This document shows positions 38,114-47,895 of a DNA stretch of 64,000 nucleotides, piece after piece (position 1 is the first letter of the stretch; each line of letters opens with the position of its first letter). The notes beneath the pieces are model-generated. The model made no database searches and was not told where the DNA came from. It saw only the letters and a list, made by a program, of their open reading frames with translations. Made by a program: the position numbers and the translations under genes. Origin of the DNA: Rubricoccus sp963708165. GTDB taxonomy: Bacteria > Bacteroidota > Rhodothermia > Rhodothermales > Rubricoccaceae. The stretch lies in the NCBI GenBank assembly GCA_963708165.1, contig OY970187.1, positions 3,782,001-3,846,000 on the forward strand. The letters are read 5' to 3'.

Positions 38114-39670
38114 TCATGGGGTGACGGGAAGGTCGCCGGGGGCGGTGTTCGCCAGAGGCTCGGGATCTGCATCGGGCTCGGTCAGCGCGAGGCGGCGGAG
38201 CATCCAGCCGTTGGCGAGATAGAGAGCGAGAAGCGCGACGCCCCACTGGAGCAGGCAGGTCGCGGCGGAGTACGGCTCCAGCGGGTCCCAGGCGTTCTCC
38301 GAATAGGCCGTCGCGGCGAGGAACAGCCACCAGCCCAAGAGCACGATGGCCTGGGCGGGAATCGCGTAAGTCATCCACGCATCCCACAATTTTGGAAGCC
38401 GCCAGTCGCCGGGCGTCGCGATGTCCTCGCGCAAGCGCCCGGCACCGTAGCGCACGACGGCGAGCGCGATAAAGGCGCCCGAGAGCATCAGCGCCACGCC
38501 CCACACGAAGTCCTGGTTGCCGAAGACGTTGCCCGAGAGCGCGCTCGGCACGCCGATCAGAAAGCCCACGACACCCACGGCGATGACGGCTTTTTTGCGG
38601 TCGATCCCGAAGTCCACGATCACGCGCGTCGACAGCTCGATCATGCTCAGCAAGCTGCTGAGTGCGGCGAACGTGAGCGCGAGGAAGAACAGCACCGCCA
38701 GAGGCCTACCCAGCGGCATCTCGGCAAAAAGCTGCGGCATCCAGATAAACGTGAGGCCGGTTCCGCGGTCGCCGCTCTGGCGCATGAGGTCGAGGATCTC
38801 GGTCTGGCTCTGCCCCGCCGCGCCCAGCACGGCGAAGACGATGCCGAAGATCATCGTCCCCGCCAGAAGCGAGACCGTGTTGTTGCCCACGCCGGTCAGG
38901 ACGGCGTTGCGCACCACGCCATCCTCGCGGCGCATGTAGGCGGCGTAGGTGAGAATGAGGCCCCAGCCCGCGCCGGTATCCCAGGCGTTCTGCGTGAGCG
39001 CTTCGAGCCACACCTGCGGACGCGCAAGCGTGCCCCAATCCGGCGTGAACAGAAACGCGATGCCCGCGCCCGACCCCGGCAGCGTGACCGCGCGGATCAC
39101 CGCGATCACCACGATCACGAGCAGCGACGGCACCAAGATCTTGTTCGCCCGCTCGATGCCTTTGACGCCGCCGCTCACCGCCCACACGCCCAGTCCCATC
39201 ATGAGCGCGTGCAGCACGATGGGCCACAGGCTGCCCTGGAACGCCTCCCAGCCCGCCATCGAGGCCTCTTGCGTGACGGGCAAGCCCGCGAGCGTGCTCT
39301 TGCCGAGGTAGAACGCCGTCCAGCCCGCCACGACGCTGTAGTAGCACATGATGGCCGCCGCCACGAACGCCACGAACGCGCCCAGCCATGCCACCTTGCC
39401 GCCCGCGAGCGTGCGAAACGTGCCGACCACGCCGCGCCGCCCGCGCTGACCCATCGCGTACTCCGCGATGATGAGCGGGATGCTCCACGCGATCAAGAAC
39501 ACCAGCCACGCGACCAGAAACGCACCCGCGCCGTCGTCGCCCGAGTTGGCCGCGGCGATGCGCGGAAAGCGCCAGATGTTGCCCGTGCCGACAGCAATCC
39601 CGAGAACGCTGAGGATGAGGCCCCAGCGCGAAGTAAATCGTTGGGCGGAGGTCGAGTCGGCCACAGGCAT
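38114..39670 (-). CDS. Neurotransmitter:sodium symporter (NSS/SNF) family transporter
   Basis: A 518-residue inner-membrane Na+-coupled amino-acid-type transporter of the LeuT fold. From ATG 39670 the first helix reads ILSVLGIAVGTGNIWRFPRIA, the classic NSS signature; FLVAWLVFLIAWSIPLIIAEYAMGQRGR is helix 2. NTVSLLAGTMIFGIVFAVL and the unwound helix 6/8 region FLALTFAALSSLLSMIELSTRV fit the family. Eleven to twelve helices are visible. The substrate (amino acid or amine) cannot be named. The N-terminal cytosolic start is well placed. Confidence 0.92.
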   Translation of the reverse strand: MPVADSTSAQRFTSRWGLILSVLGIAVGTGNIWRFPRIAAANSGDDGAGAFLVAWLVFLIAWSIPLIIAEYAMGQRGRRGVVGTFRTLAGGKVAWLGAFVAFVAAAIMCYYSVVAGWTAFYLGKSTLAGLPVTQEASMAGWEAFQGSLWPIVLHALMMGLGVWAVSGGVKGIERANKILVPSLLVIVVIAVIRAVTLPGSGAGIAFLFTPDWGTLARPQVWLEALTQNAWDTGAGWGLILTYAAYMRREDGVVRNAVLTGVGNNTVSLLAGTMIFGIVFAVLGAAGQSQTEILDLMRQSGDRGTGLTFIWMPQLFAEMPLGRPLAVLFFLALTFAALSSLLSMIELSTRVIVDFGIDRKKAVIAVGVVGFLIGVPSALSGNVFGNQDFVWGVALMLSGAFIALAVVRYGAGRLREDIATPGDWRLPKLWDAWMTYAIPAQAIVLLGWWLFLAATAYSENAWDPLEPYSAATCLLQWGVALLALYLANGWMLRRLALTEPDADPEPLANTAPGDLPVTP

Positions 39671-39819
39671 CGCGGGTGGGTGTGGCGCCAAGATCGCGAG
39701 CGCCACCCGTTTGCGCCCGGCCTCTGGCGGGAGCCTTTTCGCACTTCGCCTCTGGCGCCAGAGGTAGGGCCACGGCGCGGAGCACCCGTAGGTTAGGCCG
39801 CACTCCATCTCCGTTGCCG

Positions 39820-40302
39820 ATGACTCGCACGCTCGCCCTTCTCGCTTCCCTCCTGTTTTTGAGCGCTTGCGCGTCCTCATGGCCCTCGGGCACTGCCGAA
39901 AACGGCTACCCCATCCTGCCGCGCGAGGGCATCACCGTCTATGAAAGCCTGGACGACGTGCCCGGCATGTTCAAGGTGCTCGGCGTGGTCGCAAACACGT
40001 TCGGGACGCAACCGGCGGTCGGCGTGCCGCGCGTCGTATCAGGCGAGGAGCTTGAACGGCTGCCCGTGCGCAGGCCTGGACAGGCGCGAGTCGAGAGCGA
40101 CGACCAGCGAAATAGCCGCGTCAAAGACGCGCAGCGCACCGCGGCGACGCTGGGTGCCAACGGTGTCCTCCTCATCACGCGCGAGGACATCGCGGCCGAC
40201 GCGCGATTGGAAATGTTTACAAGCGCCCCGCTCCAAGACGGATCTATCGTGATGATCTACGTCGGCACGCCGCCAGAGGCCTCTGGCGGCGGGGAGCGGT
40301 AG
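39820..40302 (+). CDS. Hypothetical lipoprotein
   Basis: A 160-residue exported lipoprotein with signal MTRTLALLASLLFLSAC (Cys17). The mature part has VYESLDDVPGMFKVLGVVANT and DAQRTAATLGANGVLLITRED, an alpha/beta pattern similar to small domains that appear in YjhX/DUF4156-like lipoproteins (heavy-metal-binding or stress lipoproteins), but no family can be named firmly. It is divergent from the NSS transporter. TAGGTTAG at 39789-39796 is a possible -7 element. Confidence 0.75.
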   Translation: MTRTLALLASLLFLSACASSWPSGTAENGYPILPREGITVYESLDDVPGMFKVLGVVANTFGTQPAVGVPRVVSGEELERLPVRRPGQARVESDDQRNSRVKDAQRTAATLGANGVLLITREDIAADARLEMFTSAPLQDGSIVMIYVGTPPEASGGGER

Positions 40303-40439
40303 CGTACAGGTCGCCTCTGGCGTCTGATATTTTGCTGAGGCTCGGTCTGGAGCGCGTGGGCGCCCATTCCAACCTGGGTGTGTGATGGCGAAGGCTCGCC
40401 AGAGGCTCGATACTAAACGGGCCCGCCTCTTGCACCGCC

Positions 40440-42092
40440 ATGAACGCTCCGTTTCCGCCCGACCGACCGCACGGCCGCACGGCGCCGCCGCCGTTCGAGG
40501 GTTCGTTCGAGTCTATGCCCGGGCAGATCGTGCGCGGTGGGCACATCGCGTGGGGCTCGCAGCCGCCTCGGCCAACACCCGAGCATCTCGCCGCGCTCGG
40601 CCCGGCCTCTGGCGCCAGAGGCGACCGGAAGTCCTCGGCGGGGCTGTCGCCGTACGTACCCAGCGCCGACCAGCCGTGGGACCGCTCGCGCGCCCTTCAC
40701 CTGCTACGCCGCACGGCCTACGGCGCCACGCTCCCAGCCATCGACGCCGCGCTCGCGCGCTCGCCAGAGGCGGCAGTCGATGCCCTCGTGGACGGCGCGA
40801 TAGCGCTGCCCGAACGCACGCGCCCGAGTTGGGCCGACGATGCGCCGCCGCACTGGTCGGCGCCAGCGGCGGAACGGCAGGCGTACAACCAGCGCACGTC
40901 CGAATGGGCCAACGAGGTCGAGTGGGAGGTGTACCGCGCGTTCATGGGCGAAGGCGAAGCGGAGCCTCTGGCGCGCGCCGCGGTCGCCTTTCGCGAGCGC
41001 ATGACGATGCTCTGGCACGACCACTTTGTGACCAACTGGAGCGAGTACTTCCTCGCGCCGTGGCTCGTTCGCTATTGGGGCCTCTTGCGCCAGAGGTCGC
41101 TGGGCAACTTCCGCGACTTCGTGCGCGACGTAGGGACCAATCCCGCGATGCTGGTCTACCTCAACGGCGTGCAAAACCGCCGAGGCGCGCCCAACGAGAA
41201 CTACGCCCGCGAGTTGCTGGAGCTGTTCACGATGGGCATCACCGCGCCCGACGGCTCGCCCAACTACACCGAAGCCGACATCCGCGAGCTCTCGCGCGTA
41301 CTCACCGGCTGGGGCGTCGACACCTATGGCGACCTGGAATCGCACTTTATCCCGGACTGGCACGACACCGGCTCCAAAACGGTCTTCGGCCAGACGGGCG
41401 AGTGGGGACCCGACGACGTGGTCCCGCTGCTGTTCGGCGCCAGAGGCTCGGAGATCGCGCACTTCGTCTGCCGCACGCTCTACCGAGCGTTCGTCTACGC
41501 AGTGCCCGACGAGGTCGTCGTGGCAGAGATGGCGGCGCTGCTGCAGGCATCCAATTGGGAGATCGCGCCGGTCGTGCGGGCGCTGCTCAAGAGCGAACAC
41601 TTCTTCTCCGACGCCTTTGTCGGCACGCGCCTCAAGAGCCCCGTCGAGAACGCGTTTGGCTACCACACGGCCATCGGCCGCCCTGCCGACCCCGAGCGCC
41701 AGGGCTTTCTGTGGTGGGCGATGTGGCTCGCGGGGCAGGTCGTCTTCGAACCACCGACCGTCGCGGGATGGCCGGGACACCACGAGTGGGTCGACACCAG
41801 CACCATCGCCATGCGCTGGATGCTCACCGAGTGGTACGTGCAGGGCGACGACGCGCTCACAGCCTACATCCTCACGCTGCCCTCCGCCTACGACGCCGCG
41901 GCGCTCGCCGCCGACCTGGCGGACCTTCTCCTGGGTCAGCCTCTGGCGCCCCCAGCGCTCGCGGACGCCGTCGAGATTCTGCTGGGCGGCATCCCCGCCT
42001 ACGAGTGGGACCCGAGCGCGAACGGTGCCGTGTGGCGCCTCCGCGCACTCATCGCACACCTGGGCAGACTGCCCGAGCACCAACTCGTCTAG
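40440..42092 (+). CDS. DUF1800-family protein
   Basis: A 550-residue protein of the DUF1800 family, always found beside DUF1501 proteins; function unknown. ATG 40440 opens with a Pro-rich, non-signal-like N-terminus of about 90 residues. The core starts RALHLLRRTAYGATLPAIDA, followed by ERMTMLWHDHFVTNWSEYF, NENYARELLELFTMGITA, and near the C-terminus LKSPVENAFGYHTAIGRP and PPTVAGWPGHHEW, all family blocks. No signal peptide was seen, unlike its partner. The stop is two bases before the partner's start. Confidence 0.9.
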   Translation: MNAPFPPDRPHGRTAPPPFEGSFESMPGQIVRGGHIAWGSQPPRPTPEHLAALGPASGARGDRKSSAGLSPYVPSADQPWDRSRALHLLRRTAYGATLPAIDAALARSPEAAVDALVDGAIALPERTRPSWADDAPPHWSAPAAERQAYNQRTSEWANEVEWEVYRAFMGEGEAEPLARAAVAFRERMTMLWHDHFVTNWSEYFLAPWLVRYWGLLRQRSLGNFRDFVRDVGTNPAMLVYLNGVQNRRGAPNENYARELLELFTMGITAPDGSPNYTEADIRELSRVLTGWGVDTYGDLESHFIPDWHDTGSKTVFGQTGEWGPDDVVPLLFGARGSEIAHFVCRTLYRAFVYAVPDEVVVAEMAALLQASNWEIAPVVRALLKSEHFFSDAFVGTRLKSPVENAFGYHTAIGRPADPERQGFLWWAMWLAGQVVFEPPTVAGWPGHHEWVDTSTIAMRWMLTEWYVQGDDALTAYILTLPSAYDAAALAADLADLLLGQPLAPPALADAVEILLGGIPAYEWDPSANGAVWRLRALIAHLGRLPEHQLV

Positions 42093-42094
42093 CC

Positions 42095-43747
42095 ATGTGC
42101 GACCACCACGACCATTCCAAGACGTCCGCCTCTGGCGCCAGAGGCGGAGACCGGGCGATCTCGCTGGAGCACGGCGCAGGCCACGACCACGACCACGCCG
42201 CGTGGAGCCGCCGCGACTTCCTGGTCCGCGCCGGGCTCGGCGGTGCTGCCGCCGCGACCGCCCCGGCGTGGGTCGGCAAGACTGAGGCGCGCGCGCTGTC
42301 GGGCAGCCCGCTTCTCGACGCTCTAGCCGAAGCGGAGACCGACCGCGTGCTCGTCCTCGTGCAATTGCAAGGCGGCAACGACGGCCTGAACACCATCGTG
42401 CCGCTCGACAACGACCTCTACCGCAACGCGCGGCCCACGCTCGCCATCCAACCCGGCGACACGCACGGGCTGTCGCAGGACTTCGGACTGCATCCGCAGT
42501 TGGCAGCCCTCGCGCCCACCTGGGGTGCGGGCGACATGGCCGTCGTTCACTCGGTCGGCTATCCGGATTCCAGCCTCTCGCACTTTCGCGGGACAGATAT
42601 CTGGATGAGCGGCGAGGAAGACGTGGCGCCCACAGGCTGGGCCGGGCGCGCGCTTGCGACGGCGTACCCGGATCCGCGCGACAATCCGCCAGAGGCCCCG
42701 CCCGCTGTGCAGATGGGCACGAGCGCGCCGCTGCTCTTCAACGGCCCCGAGGGCGGCATGAGCATGGCGCTCCTCAACGTGGAGCTGTTTCTGCAGATCG
42801 CCGAAGGCGGCGAGATCTATTCCACGACCGATGTGCCCGCAGGCGCCCCTGGCGCCGAACTCGCCTTTGTGCGCTCGGTCGCGAACGACGCGTTTCGCTA
42901 CCGCGACAAGATCCAGGCCGCGACAGCCGCCGCAGCCAACGAGGCCAGCTATCCCGACTCGCGACTCGCCGAGGAGCTCGCGGCCATCGCGCGGCTCATC
43001 AAAGGGCGCCTGGGCTCGCGCATCTATCTCGTCTCGCTGGGCTCCTTCGACACCCACGCCAATCAGGCCGGCCGTCACGCCGCGCTCTTGGACCAACTCT
43101 CGGGCGCCCTCGTCTCCTTCTACGCCGACCTCGCGGCCTCTGGCGACGCCGAGCGCACGCTCGCGGTCACGTTTAGCGAGTTCGGCCGCCGCGTCGCCGA
43201 AAACGGCTCCGACGGGACCGACCACGGCACCGCCGCCCCCCTCTTCCTCTTCGGCCCCAAGGCTGTCGGCGGGCTCTACGGCGACGGTCCCGACCTGGGC
43301 ACGCTGGACCGCACCGGCAACATCGCGCACGAAACCGACTTCCGGCAGATCTACGCCACGCTCCTCCAGTCGTGGTTCGGGCTAGACGCCGCGACGACGA
43401 CCGGCATCCTGGGCGGCGACTACCAGCCTCTGGCGCTGCTCGACACCTCGCCGCCTGTCGCGAGCGGACCCACGCCAGAGGCCGATGCTCTCGCGCTCGA
43501 TGCGCCCGCGCCCAACCCGGTTCGCGGCCGCGCCGCGCTCACCTACCGCCTCGCCGAAGCGGGCGACGCGACGCTTGCCGCGTACGACGTGTCCGGGCGC
43601 CAGGTCGCTGTCCTCGCCAGAGGCCCGCACGCCGCTGGGCCCCACTCGGCGACGTTCGACGCCAGCGGTCTGGCCTCTGGCGTTTACGTGCTCCGCCTGG
43701 AGTCTGCCGCGGGTGCCGCGACGCAGCGCGCAACGGTCGTCCGATAG
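42095..43747 (+). CDS. DUF1501-family sulfatase-like protein with Tat signal and T9SS domain
   Basis: A 550-residue DUF1501 protein (alkaline-phosphatase/sulfatase-like fold). The N-terminus is His-rich (MCDHHDHSK, HGAGHDHDHAAW), then a twin-arginine signal SRRDFLVRAGLGGAAAATAP. The core begins RVLVLVQLQGGNDGLNTIVP and contains YPDSSLSHFRGTDIWMSG, YLVSLGSFDTHANQAGRH and VTFSEFGRRVAENGSDGTDHG, the usual family metal-site blocks. From about residue 465 a T9SS sorting domain follows (LALDAPAPNPVRG, ends RATVVR). It would cross the inner membrane folded by Tat and then leave by T9SS. Confidence 0.9.
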   Translation: MCDHHDHSKTSASGARGGDRAISLEHGAGHDHDHAAWSRRDFLVRAGLGGAAAATAPAWVGKTEARALSGSPLLDALAEAETDRVLVLVQLQGGNDGLNTIVPLDNDLYRNARPTLAIQPGDTHGLSQDFGLHPQLAALAPTWGAGDMAVVHSVGYPDSSLSHFRGTDIWMSGEEDVAPTGWAGRALATAYPDPRDNPPEAPPAVQMGTSAPLLFNGPEGGMSMALLNVELFLQIAEGGEIYSTTDVPAGAPGAELAFVRSVANDAFRYRDKIQAATAAAANEASYPDSRLAEELAAIARLIKGRLGSRIYLVSLGSFDTHANQAGRHAALLDQLSGALVSFYADLAASGDAERTLAVTFSEFGRRVAENGSDGTDHGTAAPLFLFGPKAVGGLYGDGPDLGTLDRTGNIAHETDFRQIYATLLQSWFGLDAATTTGILGGDYQPLALLDTSPPVASGPTPEADALALDAPAPNPVRGRAALTYRLAEAGDATLAAYDVSGRQVAVLARGPHAAGPHSATFDASGLASGVYVLRLESAAGAATQRATVVR

Positions 43748-43813
43748 GCTCAGGCATGATGAGTTACGGTCGGGCCGTGGGTCGCCGATACACCTGTCCC
43801 CTGCCTGTCAGTC

Positions 43814-44668
43814 ATGCGTGTTCTCGCCCTCGTTTTACTGGCGTCGTGCCTCAGCTCCGCCCTCGCGCAGACTCCCGGCGACCTCGTCTCCGCGTGGCCC
43901 TCGCTCCCCGACGAGGCGCGAACCGAAGCCATGCAGTCTCTATTCGCCGGCACCCTGGCCGGGCCGTCGTTCACCGACGCGCCAGAGGCCTACGTCCCGC
44001 TCCTCGCCCTCGGTCTGCGTGCCGAGCCTCTGGCGGCGCGTCAGATCGCACTCACCGTCGTTGCGTTTGGAGGCATCGGAGTCCAGCGTGGCATGATCGG
44101 ACCGGGGGCCTTCGATACGCTCGCTCCGCACGTCGTCCGGTCTGCGGCGGCATCCGATCCGCGTGAGCGAGCCGCTGCATACGGAGCCCTTCTCGCCTTG
44201 CGGACGCCAGAGCTCATGGAGGTGCTCGCCAGAGGCGTGCGGGACGCTGATCTCACCGCGGCAGCAGCGGCACTGGGCTCCGTCTACGTTCTAGGCCCGG
44301 CGGTGCGAGATGCGCTCTACCCCTCTGTCCTCGCCGTCACGCGCACGTCTACTACGGACACGGTCAAGGGTGCAGCTTTGGGCGCGCTCGGCGCGCTGTT
44401 CCGCGACACTGAGACGCCGCCCGCTGCGCTCCCGCCAGAGGCCCTCGCCGTTCTGCGCGCGGCACTGCGCGACACGCGCGTCTACGTCCAGCAGGAGGGG
44501 CTCCGCGCCGTGACGGACATCGGCTCCAACGCCCAGGCCCTTCGCGCGGATGTTCAGACCCTCGCCACACATCCGCCCGCCAGCGCGCCCCACCTTGCCG
44601 GGACCGCCAACGCTGCCCTCCGACGTCTGGACGGCGTGCGCTCAACGCGGGACCCTGGCTTGCGCTAG
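43814..44668 (+). CDS. Exported HEAT-like repeat protein
   Basis: A 284-residue secreted protein. MRVLALVLLASCLSSALAQTP is a signal peptide (cleavage after ALAQ). The mature part consists of repeated Ala/Leu-rich helices (YVPLLALGLRAEPLAARQI, ERAAAYGALLALRTPELMEV, VKGAALGALGALFRDT, VYVQQEGLRAVTDIGSN), fitting HEAT/ARM repeats. It follows the DUF1501 gene by 66 bases on the same strand. Function unknown. Confidence 0.75.
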   Translation: MRVLALVLLASCLSSALAQTPGDLVSAWPSLPDEARTEAMQSLFAGTLAGPSFTDAPEAYVPLLALGLRAEPLAARQIALTVVAFGGIGVQRGMIGPGAFDTLAPHVVRSAAASDPRERAAAYGALLALRTPELMEVLARGVRDADLTAAAAALGSVYVLGPAVRDALYPSVLAVTRTSTTDTVKGAALGALGALFRDTETPPAALPPEALAVLRAALRDTRVYVQQEGLRAVTDIGSNAQALRADVQTLATHPPASAPHLAGTANAALRRLDGVRSTRDPGLR

Positions 44669-44673
44669 CGACA

Positions 44674-44740
44674 CGCCTCTGGCGTAGACCGCCTCTGGCG
44701 TAGACCGCCTCTGGCGTAGACCGCCTCTGGCGCCAGAGGC
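44674..44740. repeat. Tandem array of a 16-bp unit containing the 10-mer
   Basis: Three exact copies of CGCCTCTGGCGTAGAC (44674-44689, 44690-44705, 44706-44721) are followed by a fourth motif copy that continues into CCAGAGGC, ending as the head-to-head palindrome. It lies just after the HEAT-like gene. There is no coding frame through it. Confidence 0.9.
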
Positions 44741-44753
44741 CTGACACGGAAAA

Positions 44754-44783
44754 CGCCCCCGGACACCGAAGCATCCGGGGGCG
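44754..44783 (-). terminator. Intrinsic terminator of pnp
   Basis: CGCCCCCGGA (44754-44763) pairs with TCCGGGGGCG (44774-44783). On the minus strand it is followed by TTTTCC, about 70 bases after the pnp stop. Confidence 0.8.
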
Positions 44784-44797
44784 CGCAAGCAAACCCG

Positions 44798-44826
44798 TGG
44801 CCTCTGGCGTTCGACGCCAGAGGCCA
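44798..44826. repeat. Hairpin from a spaced motif pair
   Basis: TGGCCTCTGGCGT and ACGCCAGAGGCCA form a 13-bp stem with loop TCG between the pnp stop and its terminator. Confidence 0.7.
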
Positions 44827-44850
44827 GGTCTGCGCTTCGCTCGCCAGAGG

Positions 44851-47107
44851 CTAGTCGCGGCGACGGCCACGGCCGCCGTCACGGCCACCACGGCCGCGTC
44901 CGCCACCGTCGCGGGAGCCACGCTCCTCACGGCGCTTGGCCATCGCTTCCTTCTCCTCCTCCGTAGGCTCGGGGAGGAACGGCTTGCGGCTCACGCGGAG
45001 CTTGCCACCGTCGCGGACCTCGATGAGCTGCACTTCCAGCTTGTCGCCGATCTGGCACTCGTCGGCCGGGTCGTTGACGTAGCCGTGTGCCATCTCGGAC
45101 ACGTGCAGCATCGCCTCCTTGCCGGGCATGATCTCCATGATCGCGCCGAAGGGAAGCAGGTTCTTGACCGTGCCCATGTAGGTCTCACCGACCTCGGGCT
45201 GGCTCACGATGCCACGGATGATGTCGACTGCGGCGTGCGCGGCGTCCATGTTGGGCGCTGCGACCGTTACGAAGCCCTTGCCATCGCGCTCGTCGATGTT
45301 GATCTGAGCGCCCGTGTCGGCCTGGATGCCCTTGATGATCTTGCCACCTGGCCCGATGATGGCGCCGATGAAGTCCTGGTCGATGACGACCTGGATGAGG
45401 CGTGGCGCGGTCGGAGAGATCTCCTCGCGTGCCTCCTCGATCGTCTTCGCCATCTCGCCGAGGATGTGCTGGCGGCCGGCCTTCGCCTGCTCCAGCGCCT
45501 CCTTCATCGTGTCCATGCTGAGGCCATCAATCTTGATGTCCATCTGGCAGGCCGTGATGCCGTCCTGCGGTGCCACAGAGCTTGAAGTCCATGTCGCCGA
45601 GGTGATCCTCCGTTCCGAGGATGTCGCTCAGGATGGCGATCTTGTCGCCGTCCGCGATGAGTCCCATCGCGATGCCCGCGACGGGCTTCTTCAGCGGGAC
45701 GCCAGCGGCCATCAGGGCCATCGAGCCGCCACAGACGGTCGCCATCGAGGACGAGCCGTTGGACTCCAGGATGTCCGAGATGATGCGGACGGTGTAGGGG
45801 AATTCCTCCTCGCCGGGCATCATCTTGGAGATGGCGCGCTCGGCCAGCATTCCGTGACCGATCTCGCGACGACCGGGGCCACGCAGGAAGCGCGCCTCAC
45901 CGACGGAGAAGGGCGGGAAGTTGTAGTGGAGGTAGAACCGCTTGTCTTCTTGGTCGAAGAGCTGGTCCACGGCCTGCACGTCGCGGCCTGTGCCGAGCGT
46001 CGCCATGACGAGCGCCTGGGTCTCACCGCGGGTGAAGACGGCCGAGCCGTGCACGCGTGGGAGGTAGTCGATCTCGCTCCAGATCTCGCGGATGTCGGTC
46101 GTGGACCGGCCGTCGAGACGGAGGCCTTCGTCGAGGATCATCTCGCGCATCACGCGGGACTCAGCCTCCTTGAAGGCTTCCTTTACGTCGCCCTTAGAGA
46201 AACCGCCGTCGATCTCCGTCTTGGCGTCGTCGCCTTCGCCGAAGAGATCGGTGAGGAGCGCCTTCTTGATGTCGGAGATGCCGCCGTAGAAGGTCTCCTT
46301 GGAGTACTCCTTGCGCAGGTGCGCGTCCACGTCGGACTTGATCTTTCCGTACACCATCTCGACCAGATCCGCGTCAGGCGCGACGGTCTCGTAGGTCTTC
46401 GGTGTGATCTCGCCGCGCTCCTTGACGTAGGTCTTGACGAGCGTGTTGATGCCCTTGACGATCTCCTTGACGCCCTCGTGAGCGAACTCCAGCGCGGCGA
46501 CCATGTCGTCCTCGCTGATCTCGTCCATCTCGCCCTCCACCATCACAATCGCGTCGGCCTTGCCGGCGACGATGAGGTCGATGTCGGACTCAGCGCGCTC
46601 GCTGACGGTCGGGAAGAGAATCATCTCGCCGTCGACGCGGCCGACGCGAACGTGCGCCGTCGGGCCGTCGAACGGGGAGCCGGAGAGTGCGAGCGCGGCG
46701 CTGGAGCCGATGCCTGCGATGACGTCGCCGTCGATCTCCTCGTCAGCCGAGAGCACGAAGTTCAGAACCTGAACCTCATTGCGGAAGCCGTCCGGGAAGA
46801 GCGGGCGGATGGTCCGGTCGATGAGACGGCTCGTGAGCGTCTCCTTGTCCGTGGGGCGGCCTTCGCGCTTGAAGAAGCCACCGGGGAACGCGCCCTTGGC
46901 GGAGAAGCGCTCGCGGTAGTCGACGGTCAGCGGGAAGAAGTGCTGGCCTTCGCGGGCCTCGTTCAGCGTAACCGCTGTCGAGAGAATGACCGTGTCGCCG
47001 AGGCGGATGACGACGGAGCCGTCGGCCTGCTTGGCGAGCTTGCCGGTTTCGATGGATAGCGTCTTGCCACCCACCTTGATGTCCTGCGTGATTGCAGTCT
47101 TGTACAT
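44851..47107 (-). CDS. pnp: Polyribonucleotide nucleotidyltransferase, frameshifted near 45565
   Basis: Phosphorolytic 3'-to-5' exoribonuclease of RNA turnover. ATG 47107 begins MYKTAITQDIKVGGKTLSIE. Two RNase PH-like domains carry FFKREGRPTDKETLTSRLID and GHGMLAERAISKMMPGEEEF. GAIIGPGGKIIKGIQ is the KH domain GxxG, and YMGTVKNLLPFGAIMEIMPG the S1 domain. The C-terminus is an Arg/Gly-rich tail (GGGRGRGGRDGG). Near 45565, after GDMDFKLCGTA, one extra base breaks the frame; it resumes DGITACQMDIKIDG. Corrected length is 751 residues. No copy of the dispersed 10-mer was seen inside it; one overlaps the TAG stop. Confidence 0.94.
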
Positions 47108-47382
47108 AGTGTGGCGCCGCTTCGGGCGCAGTGTTGAGAGTGCGCGGGGCCTCTCGGGTGCCAGCCTTCGGCCCGCCTCTGGCGGACCGCTCGGGATCCC
47201 TTCGATGGGGGGCGCAGCGTCGCCAGAGGCGCAACCCGCCAGAGGCCTCTGGCGTGGCGGGCGCGGCGCACCCAATCGAACGAACCGCCGTGGGGCGGGC
47301 GCGGCCCGATGGGGTCTCGCGCGGGATTTCGCGGGAGGCTACGGTCCGTGAAGTGGACCTGGCCTCTGGCGCGAACGAAAAA
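47108..47382. other. pnp leader region
   Basis: A region of about 275 bases with no gene. It holds about five copies of the dispersed 10-mer, including a tail-to-tail pair near 47239-47256, and a GC-rich stretch around 47257-47345. In enteric bacteria pnp has a regulated leader; nothing here allows that to be claimed. Confidence 0.4.
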
Positions 47383-47409
47383 CGGCGGCTCCCACAGAGG
47401 GAGCCGCCG
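47383..47409 (-). terminator. Intrinsic terminator of rpsO
   Basis: CGGCGGCTCCC (47383-47393) pairs with GGGAGCCGCCG (47399-47409). On the minus strand it is followed by TTTTTCG. It separates rpsO from pnp. Confidence 0.85.
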
Positions 47410-47421
47410 CGTAGGCCTCAG

Positions 47422-47688
47422 TTACTTACGGAGGCCAAGCGTGGCGATGATATCGCGGTAGCGCTGGATGTCCTTGCCTGCAACGTAGTTGAGGAGGCGA
47501 CGGCGCTTACCGACCATCTTGAGCAGGCCGAGACGAGACGTGTGATCCTTGGTGTGGATCTTGAGGTGCTCGGTGAGGTCGGCGATGCGGGCGGTGAAGA
47601 TCGCGATCTGGACTTCTGCCTTGCCGGTGTTGCTCTCGGAGCCGCCGTGCGTCTCGATGATTTCCTGCTTCTGCTCTGTGCTGATCAT
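47422..47688 (-). CDS. rpsO: Ribosomal protein S15
   Basis: The 88-residue 30S subunit protein S15, binding 16S rRNA early in assembly. ATG 47688 begins MISTEQKQEIIETHG. The conserved core GKAEVQIAIFTARIADLTEHL, KDHTSRLGLLKMVGKRRRLL and YVAGKDIQRYRDIIATLGLRK is complete. A longer frame upstream is not favoured, since S15 is always about 88-90 residues. The rpsO-pnp order is the classic one. Confidence 0.97.
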   Translation of the reverse strand: MISTEQKQEIIETHGGSESNTGKAEVQIAIFTARIADLTEHLKIHTKDHTSRLGLLKMVGKRRRLLNYVAGKDIQRYRDIIATLGLRK

Positions 47689-47895
47689 GTAGCGTGGGGT
47701 TGATCCTCGTCCGACGCTGTGGTGCGGACGAAGACCCGCCGGGAATCCGGGGTTTCCGGGCCGACGTGGTCTGTTCAGTGGGGCGCCCAGCATGGGCGCG
47801 AGAACTCCCAATCTACAGAGTTCGGCGCCGTTTTCGCCTCTGTCGTCTCTTCACGCAGCATCTTTGCGCGAGCCTCTGGCGCCAGAGGCGCAGGT

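Noticed and set aside
40382..42094. Upstream extension of the DUF1501 frame through the DUF1800 gene
   Set aside because: The extension is an Arg-rich shadow of DUF1800; the real start is ATG 42095, where the His-rich Tat signal begins.
44674..44740. Possible CRISPR array
   Set aside because: Units are 16 bp without spacers of CRISPR length, and no cas genes are present.
45555..45575. Programmed frameshifting in pnp, dnaG or pyrB
   Set aside because: No shared slippery heptamer is present, shift direction varies between genes, and such shifts are unknown in these families.
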